The notes beneath the pieces are model-generated. The model was not told the DNA's origin. It saw nothing but the letters and a program-made list of their open reading frames with translations, and searched no databases. Below are positions 41,794-50,710 of a stretch of DNA of 64,000 nucleotides, piece after piece. Position 1 is the stretch's first letter; each line of letters begins with the position of its first letter. Origin of the DNA: Streptomyces sp. GC420 (GTDB lineage Bacteria > Actinomycetota > Actinomycetes > Streptomycetales > Streptomycetaceae); contig NZ_JAAAXQ010000002.1 of NCBI RefSeq assembly GCF_009916105.1, positions 31,493 to 95,492 of the forward strand. Direction: 5' to 3'. The position numbers and the translations under genes were made by a program.

Positions 41794-42291
41794 GTGACCG
41801 ACAGCAAGCAGCCCCGCCGTGACGGAGACCTCAGCCACGAACAGGTGGCCCTCCTCGTCGAACAGTTCACCGGCCAGACCAACCGCATCGCGGACATCAC
41901 CGCGACGCTCATCAAGTACGCCCAGGCCGGCGGCAAGGACTGGGAGACCTACGAATGCATCCTGGACCACCTCGCCCGCGAGGGCATGAAGCTCATCCAG
42001 TACGGCCGCGGCCCACTCCAACCGCACCTGGAGAAAGCCACCTGCGTTCAGATCGAGCAGGCCGCCGGGACCACTGCCCGCCAGGGCGGCATGCGCGAAC
42101 ACCTCCACCAGCGCACCGCCTCCTCGCTCCTGGCCACCGTGTGGTTCGCCGGGCAGCATCACCTCGTTGAACCCGACGACTGGCCCGACACCCTGCCCGC
42201 CACCGTGCTCGGCGCGATCCGCCAGGCCCCGGCCATCAACAACGACCCCACCATGCGCAACCTCCGCGACACCGGTGAAAGCCGCCAATAG
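41794..42291 (+). CDS. Hypothetical protein, 165 aa
   Basis: GTG 41794 encodes VTDSKQPRRDGDLSHEQVAL, an Ala- and Gln-rich helical soluble protein ending MRNLRDTGESRQ. No ribosome-binding site is visible, while TACGCT lies just upstream, so a leaderless transcript is possible. I do not recognise the family. First gene of the accessory block after the Tn3 remnant. Confidence 0.6.
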   Translation: MTDSKQPRRDGDLSHEQVALLVEQFTGQTNRIADITATLIKYAQAGGKDWETYECILDHLAREGMKLIQYGRGPLQPHLEKATCVQIEQAAGTTARQGGMREHLHQRTASSLLATVWFAGQHHLVEPDDWPDTLPATVLGAIRQAPAINNDPTMRNLRDTGESRQ

Positions 42292-42539
42292 GCGCGTATA
42301 CAAGGAGATTCAGCCGCTCAAGATCGCCCTGCTATCCCTTCGGGCCGTATCTCGGCTGACCCTCAGTCTAGGCGCGAGGCAAGGAACTCCCTGCCAGCTT
42401 CATCGTGCCCGTCACATCGGAAACCTGAGCCTCGGATGTCGGTCGGCGTCATGAAGCGTTCGGGTTCCCACTCACGCCCATACAAGATTCTGCGAACCTG
42501 CGCGCTTCCGGCTGCGGAAAGGCCAAGCAGGACCGCCGC

Positions 42540-42926
42540 GTGACCGCCGGCGCGATGTACGTCGGCACCTTCCACGGCTCCTGCCGGGAGACGGCCAAAG
42601 CCCTGCTTCAGGACGGCGGCCGCCAGTACATCCTCTCCGCCGCCCACGGGCTCCTCGACCTGTCCACGCAGATCGACCCGTACGACATCACCGTGGGCGA
42701 CCCCGGCAGCGTCAGCGCGGACTTCGTGCAGGCGCAGGTCCGGGAACGCGGCATCGAGTCGGCGGAGGTGACGGTGCTGGCCGGCAGCAAGTACGTGGCC
42801 CTCGCCCGGCACTCCTGGCCGGACCTTCAGGCGCCGCTCGCCGGAGCCGGCGGGATCGGGGAGATGAAGCAACGTCTCTCCCAGATCCGTCTCGCCGCGC
42901 GGGCCGAAGCCGGGCAGGAGCGGTGA
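42540..42926 (+). CDS. DUF6884-like protein
   Basis: The 128-aa reading MYVGTFHGSCRETAKALLQD, ILSAAHGLLDLSTQIDPYDI and GDPGSVSADFVQAQVRERGI follows the DUF6884 pattern (from memory). Family members usually start with a VxxCSxxK-like segment; here SGCGKAKQDRR appears just before the GTG at 42540, without an in-frame ATG or GTG further upstream, so the 5' end may be damaged. It overlaps the Mom-like gene by four bases, suggesting a joint role. Biochemical function is unknown to me. Confidence 0.55.
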   Translation: MTAGAMYVGTFHGSCRETAKALLQDGGRQYILSAAHGLLDLSTQIDPYDITVGDPGSVSADFVQAQVRERGIESAEVTVLAGSKYVALARHSWPDLQAPLAGAGGIGEMKQRLSQIRLAARAEAGQER

Positions 42927-43855
42927 GCGCGCCGCTCGGGCCCGCTCCGGCTCGGTGGGAGGCCATGGCTGCCGGCAGCGCCGAGGGCTGGGCTCAGCGG
43001 TGGAGCCGCGGTGTGCCGACGTGGGTCCATACGTCGCAGGGCGGCTTCGACCGGCGCCGCTACGAGGTGGTCGAGTTGGCGGAGGCGCCCGCCCGGGAGT
43101 ACATCCAGGCCAACCACTACCTGTCGGGGTGGCCGCCGGCAGTCCACCGGTTCGGGCTGGTGGACCTCGAGCCCGCAGGGGGCGACGACGGCCAGGTGGT
43201 CGACGGCCAACTGCTGGTGGGTGTCGTCGTCCTGGGCGTCCCGATGAGCCGCCGTGCTTTGACCAGGGTTTTCCCGTCGCTGGAGCCGTATACGGAGGCA
43301 CTGGAAATGTCGAGGGTGTGCCTGTCCCCCTCGGTGGCGAGCAACGGGGAGAGCTTCACGGTCGCGGGGGCACTGCGTCTGGCCGCGGGCCACGGCGTGC
43401 GGGGAGTGGTCACCTACGCGGACCCCGTCGCCCGGCTTCGGACCCTGCCGGACGGGCGCACGGCCGGCTCCCCCCGAGGGCACCTAGGGGTCATCTACCA
43501 GGCCCTTTCCGCAACTTATACGGGCCGCAGCACGGCGAGGACGATCGTCGTGCTGCCGGACGGCCAGGTGCTCCCGGCGCGGTCGATCGCCAAGTTCGTC
43601 GCCGGAGACCGTGGTGCCGACGGGTTCGAGCGGCGCATCGCGGCGCTGGGCGCATCGCCGCGCCCTGCGGGGTCCGACCGGCGTGCCTGGCTGCGCACCG
43701 CACTGGAGCAGATCGGGGCCAGGCGCCAGCGGCACCCGGGGACCCACAGGTACGCCCTGCCCGTTGGCCGTACGCGGGCCGAGCGGTCGAGGGCGGTCTT
43801 CGGCATGCCCGCACTCCCCTACCCGAAGTGGGCAGATGGCCGTCCCCGCATCTAG
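42923..43855 (+). CDS. Mom-like DNA-modification protein (GNAT-related fold)
   Basis: The 310-aa protein shows the blocks of the phage Mu Mom family: ANHYLSGWPPAVHRFGLV, ALEMSRVCLSPSVASNGESF, GVRGVVTYADP and HLGVIYQALSATYTGRS, ending in HRYALPVG and LPYPKW. Mom converts adenine in DNA to a methylcarbamoyl derivative and protects DNA from restriction. Identification is by motif memory and the C-terminus is longer than Mu Mom. GTG 42923 overlaps the upstream gene; ATG 42965 is an alternative. A mobile-element anti-restriction role would fit. Confidence 0.7.
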   Translation: MSAPLGPAPARWEAMAAGSAEGWAQRWSRGVPTWVHTSQGGFDRRRYEVVELAEAPAREYIQANHYLSGWPPAVHRFGLVDLEPAGGDDGQVVDGQLLVGVVVLGVPMSRRALTRVFPSLEPYTEALEMSRVCLSPSVASNGESFTVAGALRLAAGHGVRGVVTYADPVARLRTLPDGRTAGSPRGHLGVIYQALSATYTGRSTARTIVVLPDGQVLPARSIAKFVAGDRGADGFERRIAALGASPRPAGSDRRAWLRTALEQIGARRQRHPGTHRYALPVGRTRAERSRAVFGMPALPYPKWADGRPRI

Positions 43856-43859
43856 GGTG

Positions 43860-43888
43860 TTGCGTATTCACGCACCAATATGTAGTGT
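43860..43888 (+). promoter_or_regulatory. Shared promoter, copy 1
   Basis: TTGCGT (43860-43865), a 17-base spacer and TAGTGT (43883-43888). The spacer contains ATTCACGC and CCAATATG, shared in part with copies 2-4 at 47366, 48751 and 51673. It begins five bases after the Mom-like stop codon and precedes the 43965 gene. Confidence 0.7.
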
Positions 43889-43964
43889 GGTGTTCGTGAT
43901 CGAGCGGCGTGCCGCTGCTCTCACGGCCACCACCATCTTGGAAACCTCACCCAGAGGAACGACC

Positions 43965-44537
43965 GTGGACACGTCCATCCCCGACCGCAAGGCTGCGCGC
44001 TTCACCGCAGCCGCGGAATCCGGCGTCAACATGACCCCCGCACGTGAGTGCACCTTCGCGGACCGCGCCGCGTGGGCCGACGCGGCGCTGGAGGCCTACA
44101 ACAGTCAGGCTCCCAAGGCCCTGTTGCCCGTTCCCGAGCTGGCCGAGCGCGTACGGCTCGGCGTCCTCGCGGCCGAGGCCATGGCCCAGATCGCCTTCAA
44201 CCTGCCCGGCGACCAGGTCGTGGACGACCAGGAAAGCGCCGATCGCGTAATCGGTGATCTGGTCGCTCAGGTCTTCTGCCTGACGGACGGCCGGGTCACC
44301 GCCCATGAACTCCACCAGGCCGCCGAGGGACTTCGCAGCGAGGCGTACCCCGTGAAGCTCGATGTCCTGTGCGCCGTCGCCGCCGCCGGGGCTGAGCGAG
44401 AGGCCGCCATGCTCGCGGCGCTCCTGGACGCGGCCGAGTCCTTCGGGTGCGACGTCCCCGGCATGGTCGAAAGCGCTCGCGACTACTTCGAAGAGCTCAA
44501 GGCCGAGGACGAGGAGGCCGAGGCGGCGCGCGCCTGA
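43965..44537 (+). CDS. Hypothetical protein, 190 aa
   Basis: GTG 43965 with AGAGG seven bases upstream. Soluble, helical, acidic C-terminus (KAEDEEAEAARA). Contains FADRAAWADAALEAYNSQAP and AAGAEREAAMLAALLDAAES. No family recognised. First gene of the unit driven by shared promoter copy 1. Confidence 0.7.
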   Translation: MDTSIPDRKAARFTAAAESGVNMTPARECTFADRAAWADAALEAYNSQAPKALLPVPELAERVRLGVLAAEAMAQIAFNLPGDQVVDDQESADRVIGDLVAQVFCLTDGRVTAHELHQAAEGLRSEAYPVKLDVLCAVAAAGAEREAAMLAALLDAAESFGCDVPGMVESARDYFEELKAEDEEAEAARA

Positions 44538-44612
44538 GCCCCGCCCGGGAGTGAGGAGTTCGGCCCCGGTGGCCGCGCTCGCTCCCGGCCGGGTCGCCAC
44601 GGAGCACACCTG

Positions 44613-44975
44613 ATGAAACTGATCGTCCCCGCCTTCGACCAGCACTACCGCGTGTCCGCCACGGACTACAACTGGACCAACCCGGACGAGATCCTCACCA
44701 TCGGCACCGACGAGGCCTTCGTCGGCTTCGACAGCCGCCGTTACACCACGCACGGCCGGGTCGCCGCACTCGACGTCACCCGAGCCGAGGTCACCGCCAA
44801 GATCATCAGCCTCCTCGCCCGGGACGGCTTCTACGTGCCCGGACGTGAGCGGCAGAGCACCGAGACCCGCAGGCGTATGGGCGAAGTCTTCGGCCTGGCA
44901 CGCGGTTTCGAGACCGGCGCCGTCATCGTCCTTCACCGCGGTCGGCCCCGCCGCCACGCCGCACCCCCGAACTGA
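44613..44975 (+). CDS. Hypothetical protein, 120 aa
   Basis: ATG 44613 with GGAG nine bases upstream. MKLIVPAFDQHYRVSATDYN and FVGFDSRRYTTHGRVAALDV suggest a small mixed alpha/beta protein. No family recognised. Second gene of the promoter-1 unit. Confidence 0.65.
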   Translation: MKLIVPAFDQHYRVSATDYNWTNPDEILTIGTDEAFVGFDSRRYTTHGRVAALDVTRAEVTAKIISLLARDGFYVPGRERQSTETRRRMGEVFGLARGFETGAVIVLHRGRPRRHAAPPN

Positions 44976-45026
44976 CCCGCCCGGCGCGGAACATCCGCCA
45001 GCGCCCACCGCCACAGGAAGAGCCCC

Positions 45027-45584
45027 ATGGACACAATGCCCCCGGACACCCATGCCCAGCAGCACTGGTACCTCGCCACCCTCGGTCACGAGGCGCTGTT
45101 GCGAGAGCTCGCACCGCTGGAGCTCCCCGCCTCCGCCACCCAGGATCCGCTCGCCCTCGCCGCACGGTGCCTGATCGCCGACCCGATCGGCTACCCCGAA
45201 GCCCACCAGGCCGCTGAACGGGTTCTGGCCCCGCTGCACGCCGCCCGGACGTTCACCACCACCGTCCCGGACGAGGACAACTCCTTGGAGCACACCGGCG
45301 TCGTGCCGGTCCTTGAGCAGCGCCAAGCCGGAGCCGTCACCGGGTGGTACGCCGAGCTCCTCCTCTTCGAGCACAGCACGCTGCTCAGCAAGGCTGCCTA
45401 CCGCCTGTCCCGGATGCCCGGAGACCCGACCTGGATCATCGACAGTGACTTCCAGCCCAGCGGCCACGCCGGGACGCTGCGGCCCTTCGGCTCCCGGCGG
45501 CCGGGCCGCAAGCGGACCCTCCTGCCGCCGTTCGTCGCCGAGCTCGACCGCCTCATCGCGCAGGGGCCGGGGAGCGCGGCGTGA
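45027..45584 (+). CDS. Hypothetical protein, 185 aa
   Basis: ATG 45027, AGGAAGAG upstream. Contains HWYLATLGHEALLRELAPLE and GWYAELLLFEHSTLLSKAAY; no membrane helix. The stop overlaps the GTG of the methyltransferase-like gene (GTGA), so the two are translationally coupled. Confidence 0.7.
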   Translation: MDTMPPDTHAQQHWYLATLGHEALLRELAPLELPASATQDPLALAARCLIADPIGYPEAHQAAERVLAPLHAARTFTTTVPDEDNSLEHTGVVPVLEQRQAGAVTGWYAELLLFEHSTLLSKAAYRLSRMPGDPTWIIDSDFQPSGHAGTLRPFGSRRPGRKRTLLPPFVAELDRLIAQGPGSAA

Positions 45585-46486
45585 CCCTGTTCGGCATCCC
45601 GCCCGCCGGAATGCGCCGCGCCATGGCGCCCGAAAGCGGGCGGGACCACGCCCACGCCATCGCCGAGGCCGCACACGCCTGGTGGACGGCCAACCGCGGA
45701 GGCTCCAGCGACCGGGCCATCGCGGTCGGCACCCTAGCCGCCCTCGCCCTCTCCGCGCCCTCTCGGCCGGACGGCCCCGACTACGGCCCGCTCCTTCTCC
45801 CCCTCGACGACGAACAGCTCGTCGACACGTTGCGAGCCGGCTGGAACTCGTTCTGGACCTACGACCCGGACCTGACCGAGGCCGCCCGCCCGCTCCACGA
45901 CTGGCTCTCCCACCCCACCGACAACGACATCCGCGGCCTGGCCGACTACGCCCGGATCCTCCTGCGCGCAGGGCTGCTCGAGTACTGCTCCGACACCGCC
46001 CGCGCCGAGTCCGACGATGTCCTCGGCCTGCTCATCACCCGGATGCGCAGCTACAGCGAACGGCAGAGCACCGGTGAGTTCTTCACCCCGGCCGTCGTCA
46101 CCAACTTCATGGGCGACATGGTGCTCTCCGCCGACCGCAAGCCCGGTGACCTGTTCCTCGAACCCGCTGCAGGCACCGGGACGATGGCCCGGTCAGCTGC
46201 CGCCACGCTGCGGTTCTTCGGCACCGACCCCGCGCTCTACCGCTGGTGGCTCAACGACCTCGACCCGGTCAACGCCGCGTGCTGCGCCGTGAACGCCCAG
46301 CTGTGGAGGCTCGGCCGGCAGGTGACCGTCTCCTGCGGCGACGCCCTCAACCGTCCCCGGCTCCTGGAGGAGGCCGTACGAGAGCGCGCCGAGCGGGCGA
46401 GATCCGAGCAGAAGGCCCGGCCGGTGCTGTACCCCACCACAACCCGCCCGCCGTTCTGGCCGTGGCAGTTCACCCCGCCCTTCTGA
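45581..46486 (+). CDS. N6-adenine DNA methyltransferase-like protein, no visible catalytic motif
   Basis: The 301-aa protein contains the HsdM-type entry RQSTGEFFTPAVVTNFMGDM near residue 165, SAM-binding motif I FLEPAAGTGTMARSAA near 195 and LNDLDPVNAACCAVNAQLWR near 225. The catalytic motif IV ((N/D)PP(Y/F)) expected after the next strand is absent: after VSCGDALNRP the chain goes into a charged helix and ends TTRPPFWPWQFTPPF. It may bind SAM or DNA without methylating, or be truncated. It is coupled to the upstream gene. Confidence 0.7.
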   Translation: MTLFGIPPAGMRRAMAPESGRDHAHAIAEAAHAWWTANRGGSSDRAIAVGTLAALALSAPSRPDGPDYGPLLLPLDDEQLVDTLRAGWNSFWTYDPDLTEAARPLHDWLSHPTDNDIRGLADYARILLRAGLLEYCSDTARAESDDVLGLLITRMRSYSERQSTGEFFTPAVVTNFMGDMVLSADRKPGDLFLEPAAGTGTMARSAAATLRFFGTDPALYRWWLNDLDPVNAACCAVNAQLWRLGRQVTVSCGDALNRPRLLEEAVRERAERARSEQKARPVLYPTTTRPPFWPWQFTPPF

Positions 46487-46561
46487 CCGCGCGGCGGCCG
46501 TGCCGCATCCAGCGGCCGGCCGCCGCTCTTCCCTCACCCCTGCACGAAACGGAGCCTTCTC

Positions 46562-47221
46562 ATGGCCATCAACACCACACCGCCGCCCGCCATCGCCACC
46601 TTGGTCCCTGACTCCGAGGGACACGGGACGGTCCTGCGGATCGTCTACGCCCACCACCTGGACGGCGAGACCCTGGCCTTCCAGCTCTTCCACCGGTACG
46701 TCCACCGCTTGCAGGCCGGCACCCAGCTCCCGGACGAGATCACCCACGCCGAGGTGATGGCCCTCCTCGGCGCGCAGGGCGCGGACTGTGCCGAGGGCTG
46801 GCACTCCTCTGCGAACGAGCCCACCGAGGCGGCCTCGGACGAGGCGTGGCAGTGGGTGCGCGCACAGGTGACCCGCCTTTTCCCCGGTCTGTCCTGGAAG
46901 GTCGAGCCTGACCGGCGCATGAACATTCCGGGGGTCGACGCCGACAAGGTCGCCGACATCGTGATCCGGGCCCGCCCCCTGGCATCGGACGTGACCCGAC
47001 CCGCGACCATGTTCGATCCCGCCCTCACCTACTACGCGGACGGGACACATGTGGTGATGCGGGCCCGGGGGACAGAACGCTCCGGGCGCACCTTCGGCAT
47101 GGCGGAGGGCGCCGCCTCGTACGCCTACCAGGCCGTGCGCTGGGACGACGGCGGAGCCGACCTCGTCGCCCCCCACGTGCTGCACCGCATCGAGAGCCAG
47201 ACCCAGGACGGCCTGGCCTAG
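46562..47221 (+). CDS. Hypothetical protein, 219 aa
   Basis: ATG 46562 with GGAG seven bases upstream. Segments VLRIVYAHHLDGETLAFQLF and MLFD-free central part with EAWQWVRAQVTRLFPGLSWK suggest a soluble alpha/beta protein. No family recognised. Last gene of the promoter-1 unit. Confidence 0.65.
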   Translation: MAINTTPPPAIATLVPDSEGHGTVLRIVYAHHLDGETLAFQLFHRYVHRLQAGTQLPDEITHAEVMALLGAQGADCAEGWHSSANEPTEAASDEAWQWVRAQVTRLFPGLSWKVEPDRRMNIPGVDADKVADIVIRARPLASDVTRPATMFDPALTYYADGTHVVMRARGTERSGRTFGMAEGAASYAYQAVRWDDGGADLVAPHVLHRIESQTQDGLA

Positions 47222-47365
47222 CCAGCCGCAGGGGCCGGCGCGCGGGAGTGCGCACCGCTCGTGGGCATCGTCGGCGACCAGTGTCGCCGGGAGGGATGAA
47301 ACCAACGGCGTCCCGCTGGCCGGGACTTGAGGCGGACTCGCCAGTGGATGGGGCGCGCATCTCTG

Positions 47366-47394
47366 TTGCGTAATACGTTTCCAATGTGTACTGT
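47366..47394 (+). promoter_or_regulatory. Shared promoter, copy 2
   Basis: TTGCGT (47366-47371), 17-base spacer, TACTGT (47389-47394). CCAATGTG immediately precedes the -10, as in copy 1 (CCAATATG). It precedes the SAV_2336-type gene by about 170 bases. Confidence 0.7.
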
Positions 47395-47565
47395 ACTTCC
47401 ATGAGGGCGGGAAACCGCCCCCGTCCAAGCCAATTCCGAAGGAGCCGCTTCCCGCGGCTCGCCCTGGCCGCACTCCCCCCGGCGGCCGGGGCCGCGAGGC
47501 CCGGACCGACTTTCCCTCCGCCCGGTCCGGGCCTCGCCCCCTCACAGAGGCCCCAAGGAGACGAC

Positions 47566-48519
47566 GTGACCATACGGACGAACACCGGACCGGCGTACCG
47601 CCTCCAGATCATCTTCGATGCCGGACCCACGATGTCGATGTGGCGGCCGCTGCTGCGGAGGCTGCGCCAGTCTCTCGCCCATAACGGCCTTTTCGAGGGT
47701 GCGACGGTGTCCGTGCTCACGGCCGATGGCACGGTGCGAGGGCGACAGGTCGAGGACGACCGGCTGGTGACCCTCGTACTCAGCGACTGCTCCGGCCCCC
47801 AGTGGTACCCCGGCCCGGCCGGGGAACGCTGGTACGAGACTCTGCGCAGCTGGGCGCGCGTGCGACCGGTGGCGGTGGTACAGCCACTGCCCGAGCGCAT
47901 GTGGCGGCGCACCGCGCTGCCCGGGACGCCCGGCCGCGTCCACGCCCCGGCCGCCGGATCCGCCAACTCCGGTCTGATCTTCACGGCGTACGACGGCACA
48001 CCCCATGCGGGAGCGGACAGCATCCCTGTTCCCGTTCTGGAACCCTCCTCCGTCTGGCTGGAGAACTGGTTCACGCTCCTGGGCAGCGGCGGCACCGAGG
48101 TCCCGGCGGCGGTCGCCTTCATTCCGCAGGCGCTCCCGGCCGAAGAGACCGCCTCCCCGGCGAGACTCACTGCCGAGGAACTGGTCCTCCGCTTCCGTGC
48201 CACCGCCTCCCCCGAAGCGTTCCGTCTCGCGGGCCACCTGGCCGCAGGCGTCCCCCACTTGCCGGTGATGCAGCAGGTGCACCGCTCGGTGGAGACGGCC
48301 CCGTGCCCGAGCCACTTGGCCGAGGTGATTCTGAGCGGCCTGCTCCGTGCCGTCCCCGGTCCCCCCGGGACCTACTCCTTCCGAGAGGGCGTTGCATCCG
48401 TGCTGCTGCGCACGGTGCCGCGTTCCTCGCTCTCCCGCACGGTGGCTCTGCTGCGGCGAGCCGAACCGTCGGCGCGGCGTCCCCTCGTGGCCGCGGAGGT
48501 TTCGCGGCGCCTCCGCTAG
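47566..48519 (+). CDS. SAV_2336-type N-terminal-domain protein
   Basis: GTG 47566 (AAGGAG five bases upstream) gives 317 aa. LQIIFDAGPTMSMWRPLLRR, VTLVLSDCSGPQWYPG, VRPVAVVQPLPERMWRRTAL and SIPVPVLEPSSVWLENWFTL are the hallmarks of the Streptomyces SAV_2336 N-terminal family, which has a vWA-like DxGxS/T-M core (family from memory). Such domains are usually the front part of longer NTPase or TPR proteins in Streptomyces; here it stands alone with a helical tail. Its role is unknown. Confidence 0.75.
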   Translation: MTIRTNTGPAYRLQIIFDAGPTMSMWRPLLRRLRQSLAHNGLFEGATVSVLTADGTVRGRQVEDDRLVTLVLSDCSGPQWYPGPAGERWYETLRSWARVRPVAVVQPLPERMWRRTALPGTPGRVHAPAAGSANSGLIFTAYDGTPHAGADSIPVPVLEPSSVWLENWFTLLGSGGTEVPAAVAFIPQALPAEETASPARLTAEELVLRFRATASPEAFRLAGHLAAGVPHLPVMQQVHRSVETAPCPSHLAEVILSGLLRAVPGPPGTYSFREGVASVLLRTVPRSSLSRTVALLRRAEPSARRPLVAAEVSRRLR

Positions 48520-48750
48520 GCGCGGCTTCCGCGCCCACATATCGACGCCGCCGTTCGCCGCGCCCCGCCCATCCAGCACCGTCTGATGCCGGATGGGCGG
48601 TCCGAGATGAGCGCCCTGCTCGAGAAAGCGGGCAGCGGCGCCGGCGCGAAGACGCCGGCCGTCGCCACCTGCGCGCCCAACGGGTGGAAGGGCCAGCCCG
48701 GGACGCACGTTCGCTGATCACACCGGCCAGGCCCAGGCCACCCCTCTCTG

Positions 48751-48779
48751 TTGCTTATTCGCGTTCTCATGTGTACTTT
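48751..48779 (+). promoter_or_regulatory. Shared promoter, copy 3
   Basis: TTGCTT (48751-48756), 17-base spacer beginning ATTCGCG, TACTTT (48774-48779) preceded by CATGTG. Transcription would start near 48786, which places the ATG at 48848 rather than the in-frame codon at 48794 as the start. Confidence 0.7.
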
Positions 48780-48847
48780 CATTTCATCGCCTGGTGCTCG
48801 GCACCCGCGACCTCTCCCCAAACCCTTCGCGTCCAAGTAGGGATGAC

Positions 48848-50608
48848 ATGCACTCGAACATGCCCGAGTTGTCGGATTCCGAGCTTCTGGCCATCGCGGC
48901 CCGTGCCGCCAAGCGGACCCCGGTCAAGCCCAACGATCTCCTCATCCTCAGCGAGCTCCAGCTGAAGCTGTACCGGGAACTGCATGCCGCTGCCGGTCAG
49001 TTGGTCCGGCCGCCGGTCCCGGCGGAAGTCTCCCCGGCATCCTCGGCGCGGGTACGGGGCGCCATCGACAACGTCCTCGCCGAGGAGGAGGAGATGGCCG
49101 TCTTCCGGCAGATCTACGACCACTTGGCGAACGCGGCACTGGGCGACCAGCGGGTCGCGGATCAGATGCTGGCGCTGTCCAGCGGCCAGCGCGGCCCGGT
49201 CGGCGGGTTCGTCAAGCGCATGCTGCGCTTCGCGGCGGCGGACACGTACGCGAACACGGTGCAGATGCTCGTGGTCGACTTCCTGAAAAGCGCCGACGAG
49301 AAGACGTTGCGCGCGGTGCTGGCCCAGCTCGCGGGAATGGAATGGGCCCTCGATCCGGACGACAGGCACCAGCGGATGATCATTGACCCGCCGGACGTCG
49401 TCGTTGACGACGTCGACGCCGAGGCCCGCCGGTTCCGCGCGCTGGGGCTCCACCCCGGTGGAACCACCCCGGGCCGGAGTCTCGCCCGCACGGACAAGGC
49501 GGCCTGGGAAACTCCCGACCAGCACCGCATCCGTACCTGGCGGCGCCGGTACGTGGAGGCCCACAGGCAGAGCCTGGACTGGGCCCGGGCGAAGGCGGAG
49601 GTGTACCGGCGGGAACGTGAGCGGCTGGCGCCCTACGGGCATCCGGACGGCCTGGAGGCGGCCGTGGTGACGCAGCTGCGGCAGGAAGCCGACCGGGCCT
49701 CCTCCGCCCGCCTCTTCCAGATCGGCGACTCCCTCGGCCAGATGGCGCTACGCCGCGTGGTGCGGCGGGCGGAGAAAAGGACGACCCCGTTCGATCCCGC
49801 CCACCTCCCCGCCTCGCGCGGGATGCTGTTCCTGGACACCCCCCTCGCTCTGCCCAACGGGCGGCGCATCGTCGGCTATGTGTGGGGTCCGTGGTCGCCC
49901 CGGTCGGAGGAAGGCTGGTTCCTTCTGCGGCCCGACCGGCTTCTGGAGCCGGTGGAGGCCGCGTGCGATGACGCCCCCTGGACCTGGGTCACTGCCCTGA
50001 CGTGCGACGAGTCACTGCTGAAGCTGCCGTTCTCGCCCTACGAGACCCTGCTGGCGCGCCCCGGTGAGATCCTGGATCCCGAGACCCGACTTCGCGACCC
50101 GGGCAACCCTGAGCGGTACCGGAGCGGATCGGGCCGCCAGGGCGGCCAGGAGCTGATGCTCCGCCACGTGCGGGCCCTGTGGGAGCTGCTGACCCAGCAC
50201 AAGCGGTCCACGGTTCGGGTCCTGGCCCACCAGGTCCACCAGCTCAAGCCGAGCAAGCGCGATGCCGAACGGCGGCGGGGCATTTCCGACTCCGGCCAGG
50301 TCGAGAACTGGTGGGTGGACCCGGACGCGGGCGAGCGCTTCAGGGAGCAGCAGTCGAGTGAGCCGCGCGAGGGCGGAACCGGCCGCACGCTGGCGGTCCG
50401 CTACTGGAGGGAAGAGCACGAGCGGCAGCAGTGCCCGAACTCCCACCGGCACGCCGCCCTGGAGACCGAAAAGCGCGGGAGCTGCCCGCACTACGAGATC
50501 ACCATCCCTGAGCACCCCGTTGGGCCCGCCGACGCGCCGTGGTCCGACCGGCTGCGCCGCGCCCGCCTCCGCCCCTCGGCGACGCCCCGGCACGGCACGA
50601 ACGCCTAA
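48848..50608 (+). CDS. Large hypothetical protein, 586 aa
   Basis: ATG 48848, with AGGGA upstream, opens MHSNMPELSDSELLAIAARA. The middle has GMLFLDTPLALPNGRRIVGY and VWGPW; the C-terminus has RTLAVRYWREEHERQQCPNS, SCPHYEITIPEHPVGP and SDRLRRARLRP. The last block recalls a C-terminal module of actinophage and plasmid hypothetical proteins (memory, low certainty). Highly charged, no membrane segment. First and largest gene of the promoter-3 unit. Confidence 0.75.
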   Translation: MHSNMPELSDSELLAIAARAAKRTPVKPNDLLILSELQLKLYRELHAAAGQLVRPPVPAEVSPASSARVRGAIDNVLAEEEEMAVFRQIYDHLANAALGDQRVADQMLALSSGQRGPVGGFVKRMLRFAAADTYANTVQMLVVDFLKSADEKTLRAVLAQLAGMEWALDPDDRHQRMIIDPPDVVVDDVDAEARRFRALGLHPGGTTPGRSLARTDKAAWETPDQHRIRTWRRRYVEAHRQSLDWARAKAEVYRRERERLAPYGHPDGLEAAVVTQLRQEADRASSARLFQIGDSLGQMALRRVVRRAEKRTTPFDPAHLPASRGMLFLDTPLALPNGRRIVGYVWGPWSPRSEEGWFLLRPDRLLEPVEAACDDAPWTWVTALTCDESLLKLPFSPYETLLARPGEILDPETRLRDPGNPERYRSGSGRQGGQELMLRHVRALWELLTQHKRSTVRVLAHQVHQLKPSKRDAERRRGISDSGQVENWWVDPDAGERFREQQSSEPREGGTGRTLAVRYWREEHERQQCPNSHRHAALETEKRGSCPHYEITIPEHPVGPADAPWSDRLRRARLRPSATPRHGTNA

Positions 50609-50710
50609 CAGTCCCCGTGCGGCACGGGTGGGCCGCGTCCCGCCCGTGCCACAGGTCCCACGGCCCGTGCACCGGGCCGACTTCCCGAACGTCTTCAGCC
50701 GAGGAGAGCC

